A stretch of 11,829 nt of DNA from Candidatus Woesearchaeota archaeon (GTDB taxonomy: Archaea; Nanobdellota; Nanobdellia; Woesearchaeales; UBA10216). A program made the position numbers and the translations under genes. This document shows positions 1 to 5,421 of the stretch, piece after piece; the stretch's first letter is position 1; each line of letters begins with the position of its first letter. The notes under the pieces were generated by a model. It made no database searches and had not been told where the DNA came from. It was given only the letters and a program-made list of their open reading frames with translations. Location: positions 1-11,829 of the forward strand of contig JAHFTU010000034.1 in assembly GCA_023269295.1 (NCBI GenBank), given 5' to 3'.

Positions 1-249
1 TATGAGTTGTTCAAGCCCTCAAAATCCGTAAAGCTGGCAAGCCATATACCGCTCGCATCAAGGCAGGACAAGAAGATTGCCCTGTCAATGGTGAACGAGA
101 TTCTTGCAAGGATGGATTTTTCTTTTGACAGCAAGAAGGAAACTCAGGGCATGGTGTGGTCGCGGCTCATCAGCAAGTCCTTTCTTACAAAGAGAGAGAT
201 GTATGCCCTGCTTGGGTTCCTAAGAAAAGTGATTAAGATGATAAAATGA
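1..249 (+). CDS. tRNA methyltransferase TrmJ-like, C-terminal end (partial)
   Basis: The reading frame is open from the first base, so this is the 3' end of a gene that starts upstream. The visible 82 residues are the helical C-terminal tail, not the SPOUT catalytic knot. The tail contains a PLASRQDKK segment, then a helix, a short linker, a W/R-containing helix, and a final segment with LTKREMYALLGFLR. This order resembles the C-terminal region of TrmJ/SpoU-family 2'-O-methyltransferases, where a 'LxxxExxxLxGxLR' helix ends the protein. TrmJ methylates the ribose at position 32 of tRNAs. The gene overlaps the next one by ATGA, so the two are probably co-transcribed. The catalytic domain is outside the window, so the assignment rests on tail similarity alone. 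A TTG at position 7 is just an internal Leu codon, not a start. Confidence 0.55.
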   Translation, partial: YELFKPSKSVKLASHIPLASRQDKKIALSMVNEILARMDFSFDSKKETQGMVWSRLISKSFLTKREMYALLGFLRKVIKMIK

Positions 250-881
250 GCGGTATGATGATAAAAAACCTTGTTTTTGACTGGTCTGGAACGCTAAGCA
301 ATGACTTGCACATGGTCTACGAAGCGGTAATGAAAGTGTTTGAGCATTTTGGCGTTAAGCGCATCAGCCTTGACGAATTCCGCCTTTCGTACACGTTGCC
401 TTATATGGTTCACGCGAAGAAATTCGGGATTAATGTTGATAAGGAAACGCTTGACAAAGTCTTTGCGCAGCATTTTCGTAACTGCGGATTCCCTCAGCCG
501 CTGCCAGGAGTTGAGAAGGTTCTCCAGCAGCTTAAGTCATCTGGCAAGGATATGATTGTGCTCAGCAGCCACAAGCAGGAGTTTCTTGAGGAGGAAGCGG
601 CGAGGTTTTTTGGCAGCAACTCGGGATATTTCCTTAAGCTGTTTGGCAGCGTCCATGACAAGGAGGAGGTGATTGGTGATGTTATCAGGGAAGTTGGCTT
701 TGCCCCTTCGGAGACCATCATGGTTGGCGATACTGAGCATGATATTTTTGCCGGCCATCGTGCCGGTTTAGTCACTGCTGCTGTTCTTTCTGGTTACCGT
801 CCTAAGGAAAAGCTTGCGTTGGCAAAGCCGCATTTCATAATTAACGATGTCTCCGAGTTATTCAAGCTGGGGATTTTTTAG
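246..881 (+). CDS. HAD-superfamily hydrolase with atypical motif I (DWSGT)
   Basis: A 211-residue haloacid dehalogenase-fold protein, probably cytosolic. Motif I is FDWSGTL (residues 11-17) with nucleophile D12. Motif II is the LSS at about 106-108. Motif III Lys is probably K139. Motif IV is GDTEHD (161-166), with D162 and D166 as Mg ligands. Residues 20-90 form a helical cap between motifs I and II, as in the phosphoglycolate phosphatase/beta-phosphoglucomutase group. The second Asp of the usual DxD pair, the general acid/base in phosphatases, is Ser14. Phosphonoacetaldehyde hydrolase has Ala there, so a plain phosphatase label is unsafe. The ATG overlaps the upstream stop as ATGA, and GTGAT about 12 bp upstream could serve as SD. 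In-frame ATGs at 255 and 258 are alternatives. The last 20 bp overlap the convergent gene at 862-1194. The substrate cannot be told. Confidence 0.8.
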   Translation: MSGMMIKNLVFDWSGTLSNDLHMVYEAVMKVFEHFGVKRISLDEFRLSYTLPYMVHAKKFGINVDKETLDKVFAQHFRNCGFPQPLPGVEKVLQQLKSSGKDMIVLSSHKQEFLEEEAARFFGSNSGYFLKLFGSVHDKEEVIGDVIREVGFAPSETIMVGDTEHDIFAGHRAGLVTAAVLSGYRPKEKLALAKPHFIINDVSELFKLGIF

Positions 882-1194
882 CTTTTAGCTCGTCAAAATA
901 TTTCCTGACTCTAATATCTCCAGCTGGCTTTGCGGCTTCTCCCAGGGCATAGTAAACGCGCTGGGCTTCGGGTCCCCAGCTGTAGCTCCCGGCTTGTTTT
1001 TCTACCTTGGCTATCTTGAAATGCCCTTTTTTCACGCCGTTGCGCAGGCTGTAATAGATTGCGCGCATGCTTACCTTAGGGAATATCCTCACGTAGTGCT
1101 TGTAAGCCTCGTAGCCGTGCAGCTCCCCAAACTGCGATAGAAGCTCTGTTATGTTTTGCCTCACAGGGCTTCCGGCAGGTCTTCCGCGTTTCAT
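862..1194 (-). CDS. Small basic winged-helix protein with AT-hook-like N-terminus
   Basis: A 110-residue protein beginning MKRGRPAGSP. The GRP core within Lys/Arg is what an AT-hook minor-groove binder looks like. It is followed by about 70 residues with winged-helix spacing (helices at about 11-24 and 27-36, a recognition-type helix near RAIYYSLRNGV, and a wing ending in SYSWGPEAQRVYYALG). I recognise the pattern as a common uncharacterised protein of DPANN archaea, so a DNA-binding regulator or chromatin protein is inferred. Start: the ATG at 1194 fits the family's usual beginning. The frame stays open upstream to a TTG at 1275, which would add 27 very basic residues (KKRIKKPKKRIKKK), but that stretch is encoded by hairpins and A-rich direct repeats and more likely is leader. 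It converges on and overlaps the HAD gene by 20 bp. Confidence 0.6.
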   Translation of the reverse strand: MKRGRPAGSPVRQNITELLSQFGELHGYEAYKHYVRIFPKVSMRAIYYSLRNGVKKGHFKIAKVEKQAGSYSWGPEAQRVYYALGEAAKPAGDIRVRKYFDELKAKKSPA

Positions 1195-1199
1195 CTTCT

Positions 1200-1237
1200 T
1201 TTTTATTCGTTTTTTTGGTTTTTTTATTCGTTTTTTG
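1200..1237. repeat. A/T-rich direct repeat in leader of winged-helix gene
   Basis: Two copies of TTTTATTCGTTTTTT (plus strand) lie about 20 bp apart, separated by a GG-centred T-run. On the minus strand they read as AAAAAACGAATAAAA, directly upstream of the ATG at 1194. If translated from the TTG at 1275 they would encode the repeated peptide KKRIKK. As untranslated leader they would form an unstructured A-rich stretch in front of the start. Confidence 0.55.
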
Positions 1238-1248
1238 ATTGACCCCCG

Positions 1249-1267
1249 AGTCGCTTTTTTAGCGACT
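1249..1267 (-). repeat. Hairpin A in leader of winged-helix gene
   Basis: A perfect 7-bp inverted repeat, AGTCGCT (1249-1255) and AGCGACT (1261-1267), with a 5-nt T/A loop. It lies between the presumed transcription start (about 1296) and the ATG at 1194 of the minus-strand gene, next to hairpin B. Confidence 0.6.
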
Positions 1268-1271
1268 TGGC

Positions 1272-1296
1272 CCAATCTTGCTTTGGCAAGATTTGG
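1272..1296 (-). repeat. Hairpin B in leader of winged-helix gene
   Basis: A perfect 8-bp inverted repeat, AATCTTGC (1274-1281) and GCAAGATT (1286-1293), with a 4-nt loop, extended by two G-C pairs across a single bulged base (1294). It would be the first thing transcribed from the promoter at 1321-1328. A T-run follows on the plus strand, so it could also work as a weak plus-strand stop, but no plus-strand gene ends here. Confidence 0.6.
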
Positions 1297-1320
1297 TTTT
1301 TCCTAAAAAGGTCATTGTGC

Positions 1321-1328
1321 ATAAATAC
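1321..1328 (-). promoter_or_regulatory. TATA box for winged-helix gene
   Basis: The minus strand reads AAAGGTATTTATG here, a purine-rich BRE followed by a TATA-like box. Transcription would start near 1296, giving a leader of about 100 nt with two hairpins before the ATG at 1194. This is longer than for the leaderless genes nearby. Confidence 0.4.
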
Positions 1329-1374
1329 CTTTCCATATTGAATTTAACCAGAGTTAATGCGTGTTTGGCAAAGA

Positions 1375-1382
1375 TTTAAATA
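1375..1382 (+). promoter_or_regulatory. TATA box for DUF5679 gene
   Basis: TTTAAATA preceded by GGCAAAGA, which fits a BRE. The expected transcription start is about 1405, leaving a leader of about 48 nt that includes the Shine-Dalgarno sequence GAGGTGA at 1441-1447. Confidence 0.55.
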
Positions 1383-1452
1383 GTAATATGAGGCAGCACC
1401 ACCAAATCGTATTCGTTGATTGGATTAAGCTTTAAAGTGTGAGGTGAATCGG

Positions 1453-1599
1453 ATGGTTGAAGGAAGATGCATGAAGTGCAAGAAGCCTGTCCAGATTAAG
1501 GACGGCAAGGAAGTTGTCATGAAGAATGGCATGAAGGCCATGAAGGGAACATGCCCGAAGTGCGGCACAAAGGTTTTCAGGATTCTTGGAAAGGCGTAA
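1453..1599 (+). CDS. DUF5679 zinc-ribbon protein (48 aa)
   Basis: A 48-residue protein with two CxxC knuckles: C6-M-K-C9 and C34-P-K-C37, the second followed by GTK. Between them is a run rich in Lys, Val and Met with a KxxxMKNGxxAxKGxCP pattern, which I recognise as the DUF5679 zinc ribbon. Four Cys would bind one Zn. The family is of unknown function and is found in archaea, some bacteria and phages. The start is decided by a strong Shine-Dalgarno, GAGGTGA at 1441-1447, five bases before the ATG, matching the archaeal 16S tail. This is the one clearly SD-led gene among neighbours that look leaderless, which hints at high translation. The gene stands alone between its own promoter and a hairpin terminator. 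Confidence 0.85.
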   Translation: MVEGRCMKCKKPVQIKDGKEVVMKNGMKAMKGTCPKCGTKVFRILGKA

Positions 1600-1619
1600 T
1601 CGCCTTTTTTATTTTTTTT
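1591..1619 (+). terminator. Hairpin and T-tract terminator overlapping the DUF5679 stop codon
   Basis: AAGGCG (1591-1596), a TAAT loop containing the TAA stop, then CGCCTT (1601-1606), running into a long T-rich tract to 1619. The stem's 5' arm encodes the last two residues (Lys-Ala). It looks like a bacterial-type intrinsic terminator, while the T-tract alone would suffice in archaea. Confidence 0.7.
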
Positions 1620-1634
1620 ATCTGTTCTCGATTA

Positions 1635-1643
1635 AATTTTTAA
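1635..1643 (+). promoter_or_regulatory. TATA-like box for nucS
   Basis: The AT-rich AATTTTTAA segment is centred about 28 bp before the ATG at 1668, the same spacing as the other promoters in this window. It supports a leaderless or nearly leaderless nucS mRNA and the ATG start over the TTG at 1650. Confidence 0.4.
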
Positions 1644-1667
1644 CCTACATTGTTTCCCGCTGGAGCT

Positions 1668-2402
1668 ATGGAACTTGATATTGCAGCGTTTAACGAAGCG
1701 CTTCAGAAAAACGCCATTGTTGTCATCGGCTGCAGCTGCGAGATTCACTATAGCGGCAGGGCTGAGAGCTTTCTCGGCAGCGGCGACCGTCTCATAATTA
1801 TCAAGTCAGACAAAACCCTCCTGATACATCAGCCCGCCGGGAGCGCGCCCATAAACTACATGAAGGACGGCACGAGCTACAATCTGGTGAAGGAAGAGGG
1901 AAAGCTCGTGCTCCACTGCAGCAACATCGCCGTTAAGGAGTACATGGATGTCTTCATTTCAAAAGTTCACTCTTTCCAGCAGCTTCAGATGGAAGACCCT
2001 GCAAAAATCCAGCTTGTTGGCTCTGAGAGGGATATGTCTGACATGGTTTATGACAACCCCAATTTAATCGAGCCGGGCTTCCGGCCCCTCAGCAGAGAGG
2101 AGCACACAAAGTACGGCTTTATTGACGTTTTTGGCTACGACAAGAACAATATTCTGGTCGTGATTGAATGCAAGCGCTACACCGCTGACCTTAAAGCAGT
2201 TGACCAGTTGCAGCGCTACGTTACCAAGATTAAGCAGCTCAGGGGCCTTGACAGAGTCCGCGGCATCATCGCTGCCCCTGAAATTTCCCCAAACACCTTG
2301 CAGATGCTGAAGGACAACGGCTTTGAGTACCGCAAGATTGCCCCGCCAAAGTACCTTGAGCGGTTCAGCAGAGATCAGAAAAGCTTGGGCGACTACATGT
2401 AA
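1668..2402 (+). CDS. nucS: Endonuclease NucS (EndoMS), mismatch-specific
   Basis: NucS/EndoMS cuts both strands at mismatched bases and stands in for MutS/MutL repair in many archaea and actinobacteria. The 244-residue length is normal. The N-terminal DNA-binding domain shows CxCEIxYSGRAES (R31 in the conserved SGR motif). The C-terminal RecB-like nuclease domain shows ERDMSD, then GFIDVFG with D153, then VVIECKR with E167 and K169, matching the D/ExK catalytic triad known from Pyrococcus abyssi NucS. The C-terminus QKSLGDYM (237-244) resembles a degenerate PCNA-interacting box (QxxLxxYM). Start: the ATG at 1668 was preferred over the TTG at 1650 because a TATA-like box sits 28 bp upstream. 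It converges on the PEP synthase gene with only 15 bp between stop codons. Confidence 0.93.
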   Translation: MELDIAAFNEALQKNAIVVIGCSCEIHYSGRAESFLGSGDRLIIIKSDKTLLIHQPAGSAPINYMKDGTSYNLVKEEGKLVLHCSNIAVKEYMDVFISKVHSFQQLQMEDPAKIQLVGSERDMSDMVYDNPNLIEPGFRPLSREEHTKYGFIDVFGYDKNNILVVIECKRYTADLKAVDQLQRYVTKIKQLRGLDRVRGIIAAPEISPNTLQMLKDNGFEYRKIAPPKYLERFSRDQKSLGDYM

Positions 2403-2404
2403 CT

Positions 2405-2427
2405 AAAAAAAGCAGCTTTATTTTCTT
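2405..2427. terminator. Bidirectional T-tract between nucS and ppsA
   Basis: An A7 run at 2405-2411 gives a T7 tract after the minus-strand ppsA stop, and TTTATTTTCTT at 2417-2427 gives a T-rich tract after the plus-strand nucS stop. T-tracts of this kind are usual archaeal transcription stops, and here each serves one of two converging genes. Confidence 0.45.
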
Positions 2428-4844
2428 CCCATGGATTTTTCCTTGTTCGCAATGACTAGCAGCGTCTTGACAACGGCATCGGGGTTAAGTGATATCGAAT
2501 CAATGCCGCATTCAACCAAAAACTCTGCAAATTCGGGGTAATCTGAAGGCGCCTGGCCGCAAATCCCTATTTTTCTTTTCTTTTTTTTTGCAACAGCGAT
2601 AACCTGGCTTATGAGCTTCTTTACGGCATCATTTCTTTCGTTGAATATGTGGCTTATCAGCTCAGAATCCCTGTCTACCGCAAGCGTGAACTGTGTCAGG
2701 TCGTTGCTGCCGATGCTGAAGCCGTCAAATATCTCGGCGAATTCCTCAGCGAGGATTGCGTTGCTTGGCACCTCGCACATCACATAAACCTCAAGGCCGT
2801 TCTTGTGCTGCTTCAGCCCGTAGGATGACATGGCAGCGATAACTTTTCTACCTTCTTCCGGAGTCCGGCACATTGGCACCATTACCTTCACGTTTGCCAG
2901 TCCAATCTCTTCCCTAGCTTTTATCAGCGCCTTGCATTCGAGCTCAAAGGCTTTTTTGTAGTTGTCGCTGTAATACCGCGCAGCGCCCCTCCACCCTATC
3001 ATCGGGTTGTCTTCCTTCGGCTCAAATGCCTGCCCTCCAATGAGGTTGGCGTATTCGTTGGTCTTGAAGTCGCTCATTCTCACTATGACGTCTTTCGGGT
3101 AGAATGCGGCTGCGATTGTCGCAACCCCTTCCGCCAGCTTGTCAATGAAGAATTGCTTCTTGTCCTTGTAGCAGTAAGTTAGCCCCTCTATTGTTTTCTT
3201 TGCTACAATATCCTTGAGGTTGTCATATCCAACAAGCGCGAGCGGGTGTATTGCGATGTAGTTGTTTATTATGAACTCCTCCCTTGCCAGGCCGACTCCT
3301 GATACTGGCAGGAAGCTTTGCTTGAAAGCCTCTTCGGGGCTTCCTATGTTGACCATTAGCTCTGTTTTTGTTTTCGGGAGCTTTTTCAGGTCAAGGTGCT
3401 GGACTTCGTACTTCAGCATGCCATCGTAAACCCTGCCTTCTTCGCCTGCTGCGCAGCTCACTGTTATTTTCTGGCCCGGAACTATCTTTTCTGTTGCGTT
3501 GTTTGTCCCAACAATGCAGGGTATGCCTAATTCGCGGCTTATGATCGCTGCATGACAACTGCGGCCACCTCTGTTTGTGACTATTGCGGCTGCCATTTTC
3601 ATGACAGGGACCCAGTCAGGGTCTGTCATTTCGGTTACAAGCACTTCACCCTGCTGGAATTCCCTGATGTGCCTTACGTCCCGTATCACGTGGGCTTTGC
3701 CCTGGCCTATCCTGTCTCCCACGCTCAGGCCTTTCACAACTAATCTGCCTTTTTCCTTGAGCACGTAGCTGTCAAGCACAGTTGTGTCCTTGCCTGCCTG
3801 CACTGTTTCAGGCCGCGCCTGCACGATGAACAGCTTGTTTAGGACTCCGTCTTTTGCCCATTCAAGGTCCATTGGCATTGGCTTCCTGTTTTTCTGGGAG
3901 TAATGGTTTTCCACGATGCACGCCCACCTTGCCAGGGTTAGAATCTCTTCATCGCTTAGAACGTGGCGCTTTCTTTCCTCGTACGGCACAACCACGTTTC
4001 TTGTTGTTGCTGAGCCTCCGAGCGAGTATACCATCCTGAGCTTTTTGTCGCCGAGCTTCTTGGAGATTATTGCCTTGAAGCCTTTCATCAGGGTTGGCTT
4101 GAATACCCTATACTCATCGGGGTTTATCCTGCCCTTTACGATGTTCTCGCCCAGCCCGTACCCTGCGCTTATGACAACCGCATCCTTGAATCCTGATTCT
4201 GTGTCTATTGTGAATATGACTCCTGAGCCTGCCTTGTCAGACCTCACCATTTTTTGCACTCCGATTGACAGGGCAACCTTGAAGTGGTCAAACCCTCTCT
4301 CATGCCTGTAAACTATGGCGCGGTTTGTGAAAAGAGAGGCAAAGCACAGCTTGCACGCCTCAAGCAGCGAGCTATGCCCTCTTATGTTGAGGTAGGATTC
4401 CTGTTGCCCCGCAAATGAGGCACCCGGAAGATCCTCCGCCGTCGCCGAGCTTCTTACGGCAACGTCCGTGTGCTCGCCATATTCCTTGCACAGCTTTGTG
4501 TAGGCTTCTATAATCTCGTTTTTGAGCTGCACCGGGAATTCTGCCCCCCTGATGAGCTCCCTTATCTCCAGCCCGGCTTCAGCCACCTTTTCAACGTCTT
4601 TTATGTTCAGGCCTGTGAGAATTCTTTTTATCCGCTTTTCAATTCCAGCTTCCCTGATAAATTGGCGGTAGGCTGTTGCTGTTATTGCGAAGCCGTTTGG
4701 TATGTTTACTCCTTTCCTGCCGAGCTCGCGGTACATCTCGCCGAGCGAGGAATTCTTCCCGCCCACAAGCGGGGTGTCCTCTATGGCTATCTCGTTAAAC
4801 CGCAGAATAAGAGCGCTCTTTTTGCCGTTGCTTCCATTAGCCAA
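2418..4844 (-). CDS. ppsA: Phosphoenolpyruvate synthase (pyruvate, water dikinase)
   Basis: It converts pyruvate, ATP and water to PEP, AMP and phosphate, the entry to gluconeogenesis, in the cytosol. The 808 residues are full length for the family. Domains in order: ATP-grasp-like nucleotide-binding domain (about 15-350), starting with PLVGGKNSSLGEM and carrying AVRSSATAEDLPGASFAGQ at 129-147; swivelling phosphohistidine domain with GGRSCHAA (catalytic H431); and C-terminal PEP/pyruvate TIM barrel (about 495-800) with R589 in RMSDFKTNEY, GSNDLTQ from 712, and GICGQAPSD with catalytic C762. No key residue is missing. The start is TTG at 4844. An in-frame stop lies just upstream of the preceding AT-rich codons and no other start is closer. 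The upstream 271 bp carry four inverted repeats that may control it. Confidence 0.95.
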   Translation of the reverse strand: MANGSNGKKSALILRFNEIAIEDTPLVGGKNSSLGEMYRELGRKGVNIPNGFAITATAYRQFIREAGIEKRIKRILTGLNIKDVEKVAEAGLEIRELIRGAEFPVQLKNEIIEAYTKLCKEYGEHTDVAVRSSATAEDLPGASFAGQQESYLNIRGHSSLLEACKLCFASLFTNRAIVYRHERGFDHFKVALSIGVQKMVRSDKAGSGVIFTIDTESGFKDAVVISAGYGLGENIVKGRINPDEYRVFKPTLMKGFKAIISKKLGDKKLRMVYSLGGSATTRNVVVPYEERKRHVLSDEEILTLARWACIVENHYSQKNRKPMPMDLEWAKDGVLNKLFIVQARPETVQAGKDTTVLDSYVLKEKGRLVVKGLSVGDRIGQGKAHVIRDVRHIREFQQGEVLVTEMTDPDWVPVMKMAAAIVTNRGGRSCHAAIISRELGIPCIVGTNNATEKIVPGQKITVSCAAGEEGRVYDGMLKYEVQHLDLKKLPKTKTELMVNIGSPEEAFKQSFLPVSGVGLAREEFIINNYIAIHPLALVGYDNLKDIVAKKTIEGLTYCYKDKKQFFIDKLAEGVATIAAAFYPKDVIVRMSDFKTNEYANLIGGQAFEPKEDNPMIGWRGAARYYSDNYKKAFELECKALIKAREEIGLANVKVMVPMCRTPEEGRKVIAAMSSYGLKQHKNGLEVYVMCEVPSNAILAEEFAEIFDGFSIGSNDLTQFTLAVDRDSELISHIFNERNDAVKKLISQVIAVAKKKKRKIGICGQAPSDYPEFAEFLVECGIDSISLNPDAVVKTLLVIANKEKSMGRK

Positions 4845-4870
4845 CCTGACTTTCCCCCTTTTTATTCGCT

Positions 4871-4917
4871 ATAGCAAATGGCACAAAAATTTAGACATTT
4901 AATATGCCATTTGCTAT
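4871..4917. repeat. Hairpin 1 upstream of ppsA (13-bp perfect stem)
   Basis: Arms ATAGCAAATGGCA (4871-4883) and TGCCATTTGCTAT (4905-4917), with a 21-nt AT-rich loop. It ends 26 bp before the ppsA start. Its outer edge gives GCTATAGC on the minus strand, a weak TATA-like match placed about 27 bp before the TTG. Confidence 0.85.
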
Positions 4918-4961
4918 TAGTCGAGGACAGTGTTTTGCTCAGCTATCTCCGTCCTCGACTA
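4918..4961. repeat. Hairpin 2 upstream of ppsA (11-bp perfect stem)
   Basis: Arms TAGTCGAGGAC (4918-4928) and GTCCTCGACTA (4951-4961), with a 22-nt loop. It directly abuts hairpin 1 and has the most GC-rich stem, lacking the GCAAAT core of the other three. Confidence 0.85.
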
Positions 4962-4986
4962 TAAATGCTGCCAGCTTTCTTCGCTT

Positions 4987-5029
4987 ATAGCAAATTGCAA
5001 AGATAAATGTTTTACTTGCAATTTGCTAT
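4987..5029. repeat. Hairpin 3 upstream of ppsA (14-bp perfect stem)
   Basis: Arms ATAGCAAATTGCAA (4987-5000) and TTGCAATTTGCTAT (5016-5029), with a 15-nt loop. It shares ATAGCAAAT and the TCGCT flank with hairpin 1, as if the two were copies whose inner stem bases changed in matching pairs. Confidence 0.85.
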
Positions 5030-5030
5030 T

Positions 5031-5072
5031 TGGCAAATCTCGCAAAAGTTCCAAAATCACCGAGATTTGCCA
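5031..5072. repeat. Hairpin 4 upstream of ppsA (12-bp perfect stem)
   Basis: Arms TGGCAAATCTCG (5031-5042) and CGAGATTTGCCA (5061-5072), with an 18-nt loop. It lies one base from hairpin 3 and one base downstream of the minus-strand TATA box at 5074-5081. The expected transcription start would therefore fall in its loop, as an operator might be placed. Confidence 0.85.
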
Positions 5073-5073
5073 T

Positions 5074-5088
5074 TATTTAAACTTTGCT
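5074..5088 (-). promoter_or_regulatory. BRE/TATA promoter upstream of the hairpin array
   Basis: The minus strand reads GCAAAG then TTTAAATA, the best promoter match between the antitoxin gene and ppsA. Transcription would start near 5050, giving ppsA a leader of about 200 nt that contains hairpins 3, 2 and 1. A second start close to the gene is also possible. Confidence 0.45.
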
Positions 5089-5115
5089 TTTTGCAGTGCT
5101 ATTAACACCATTAGC

Positions 5116-5421
5116 CTAGCTCAGCAATTCCAGTCCCCTTCTGTACTCCGCTATCGTCTCTCCGGATTTTATTCCCGCTTTTGCGGCTTCCTGCATCATC
5201 TCGGAAACTGTTATCCCTACTGCTTCCGCAGCTTTATCAAGGGAGCATTTTCCAGTCCTGTAAAGCTCTAAGTGTTTTTGAATCAGGAATTGCTTTCTGC
5301 CTAAAATGACAAGCTCCTTTAAAGCTTTCGTCTTGTCAATATGCTCCTCTTCGGCAGTTTTTTCCACCATCCTTACAATGTCTGTTTCAAGCCTTGCCCC
5401 CAAAAACGAAACTTCGCTCAT
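5116..5421 (-). CDS. UPF0175-family antitoxin
   Basis: A 101-residue protein. The N-terminal half (1-45) looks like a short strand plus two helices that could dimerise. Residues 50-82, with LELYRTGKCSLDKAAEAVGI followed by SEMMQEAAKAGI, are the helix-turn-helix signature of UPF0175, a family of small DNA-binding antitoxins. Its ATG overlaps the stop of the PIN-domain gene upstream as ATGA, so the two are translated from one mRNA with toxin first and antitoxin second. The pairing of UPF0175 with DUF3368-type PIN proteins is a known toxin-antitoxin arrangement. It would bind and silence the toxin and probably repress the operon. The inverted repeat at 5914-5940 is the obvious operator candidate. 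Confidence 0.8.
   Translation of the reverse strand: MSEVSFLGARLETDIVRMVEKTAEEEHIDKTKALKELVILGRKQFLIQKHLELYRTGKCSLDKAAEAVGITVSEMMQEAAKAGIKSGETIAEYRRGLELLS

Larger units (their letters stand above)
4845..5115. other. Non-coding region with an array of four perfect hairpins
   Basis: This stretch separates the start of ppsA from the end of the toxin-antitoxin operon, both on the minus strand. It is almost filled by four perfect inverted repeats with stems of 13, 11, 14 and 12 bp and loops of 21, 22, 15 and 18 nt. They come as two abutting pairs (1+2 and 3+4) separated by 25 bp. Three of the four share GCAAAT in one arm and ATTTGC in the other. The outer edge of hairpins 1 and 3 continues into the same flank on the minus strand (GCTATAGCGAA and GCTATAAGCGAA). 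I see no convincing coding sequence. A good TATA box lies at its upstream end (5074-5081). Confidence 0.8.

Noticed and set aside
3552..4311. Several plus-strand open frames inside ppsA
   Set aside because: They are antisense shadows of a gene with full-length, motif-complete coding on the minus strand.
4871..5072. CRISPR array or integron attC sites as an explanation for the hairpin array
   Set aside because: There are no identical direct repeats with regular spacers, and the stems lack the GTTRRRY/RYYYAAC boxes of attC sites. No cas or integrase gene is present in the window.
4930..5271. Open frame of 113 codons on the plus strand across the hairpin region and antitoxin gene
   Set aside because: It runs through the inverted repeats and antisense to the UPF0175 gene. 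It has no SD or promoter and an unlikely composition, rich in Cys, Ser and Phe.
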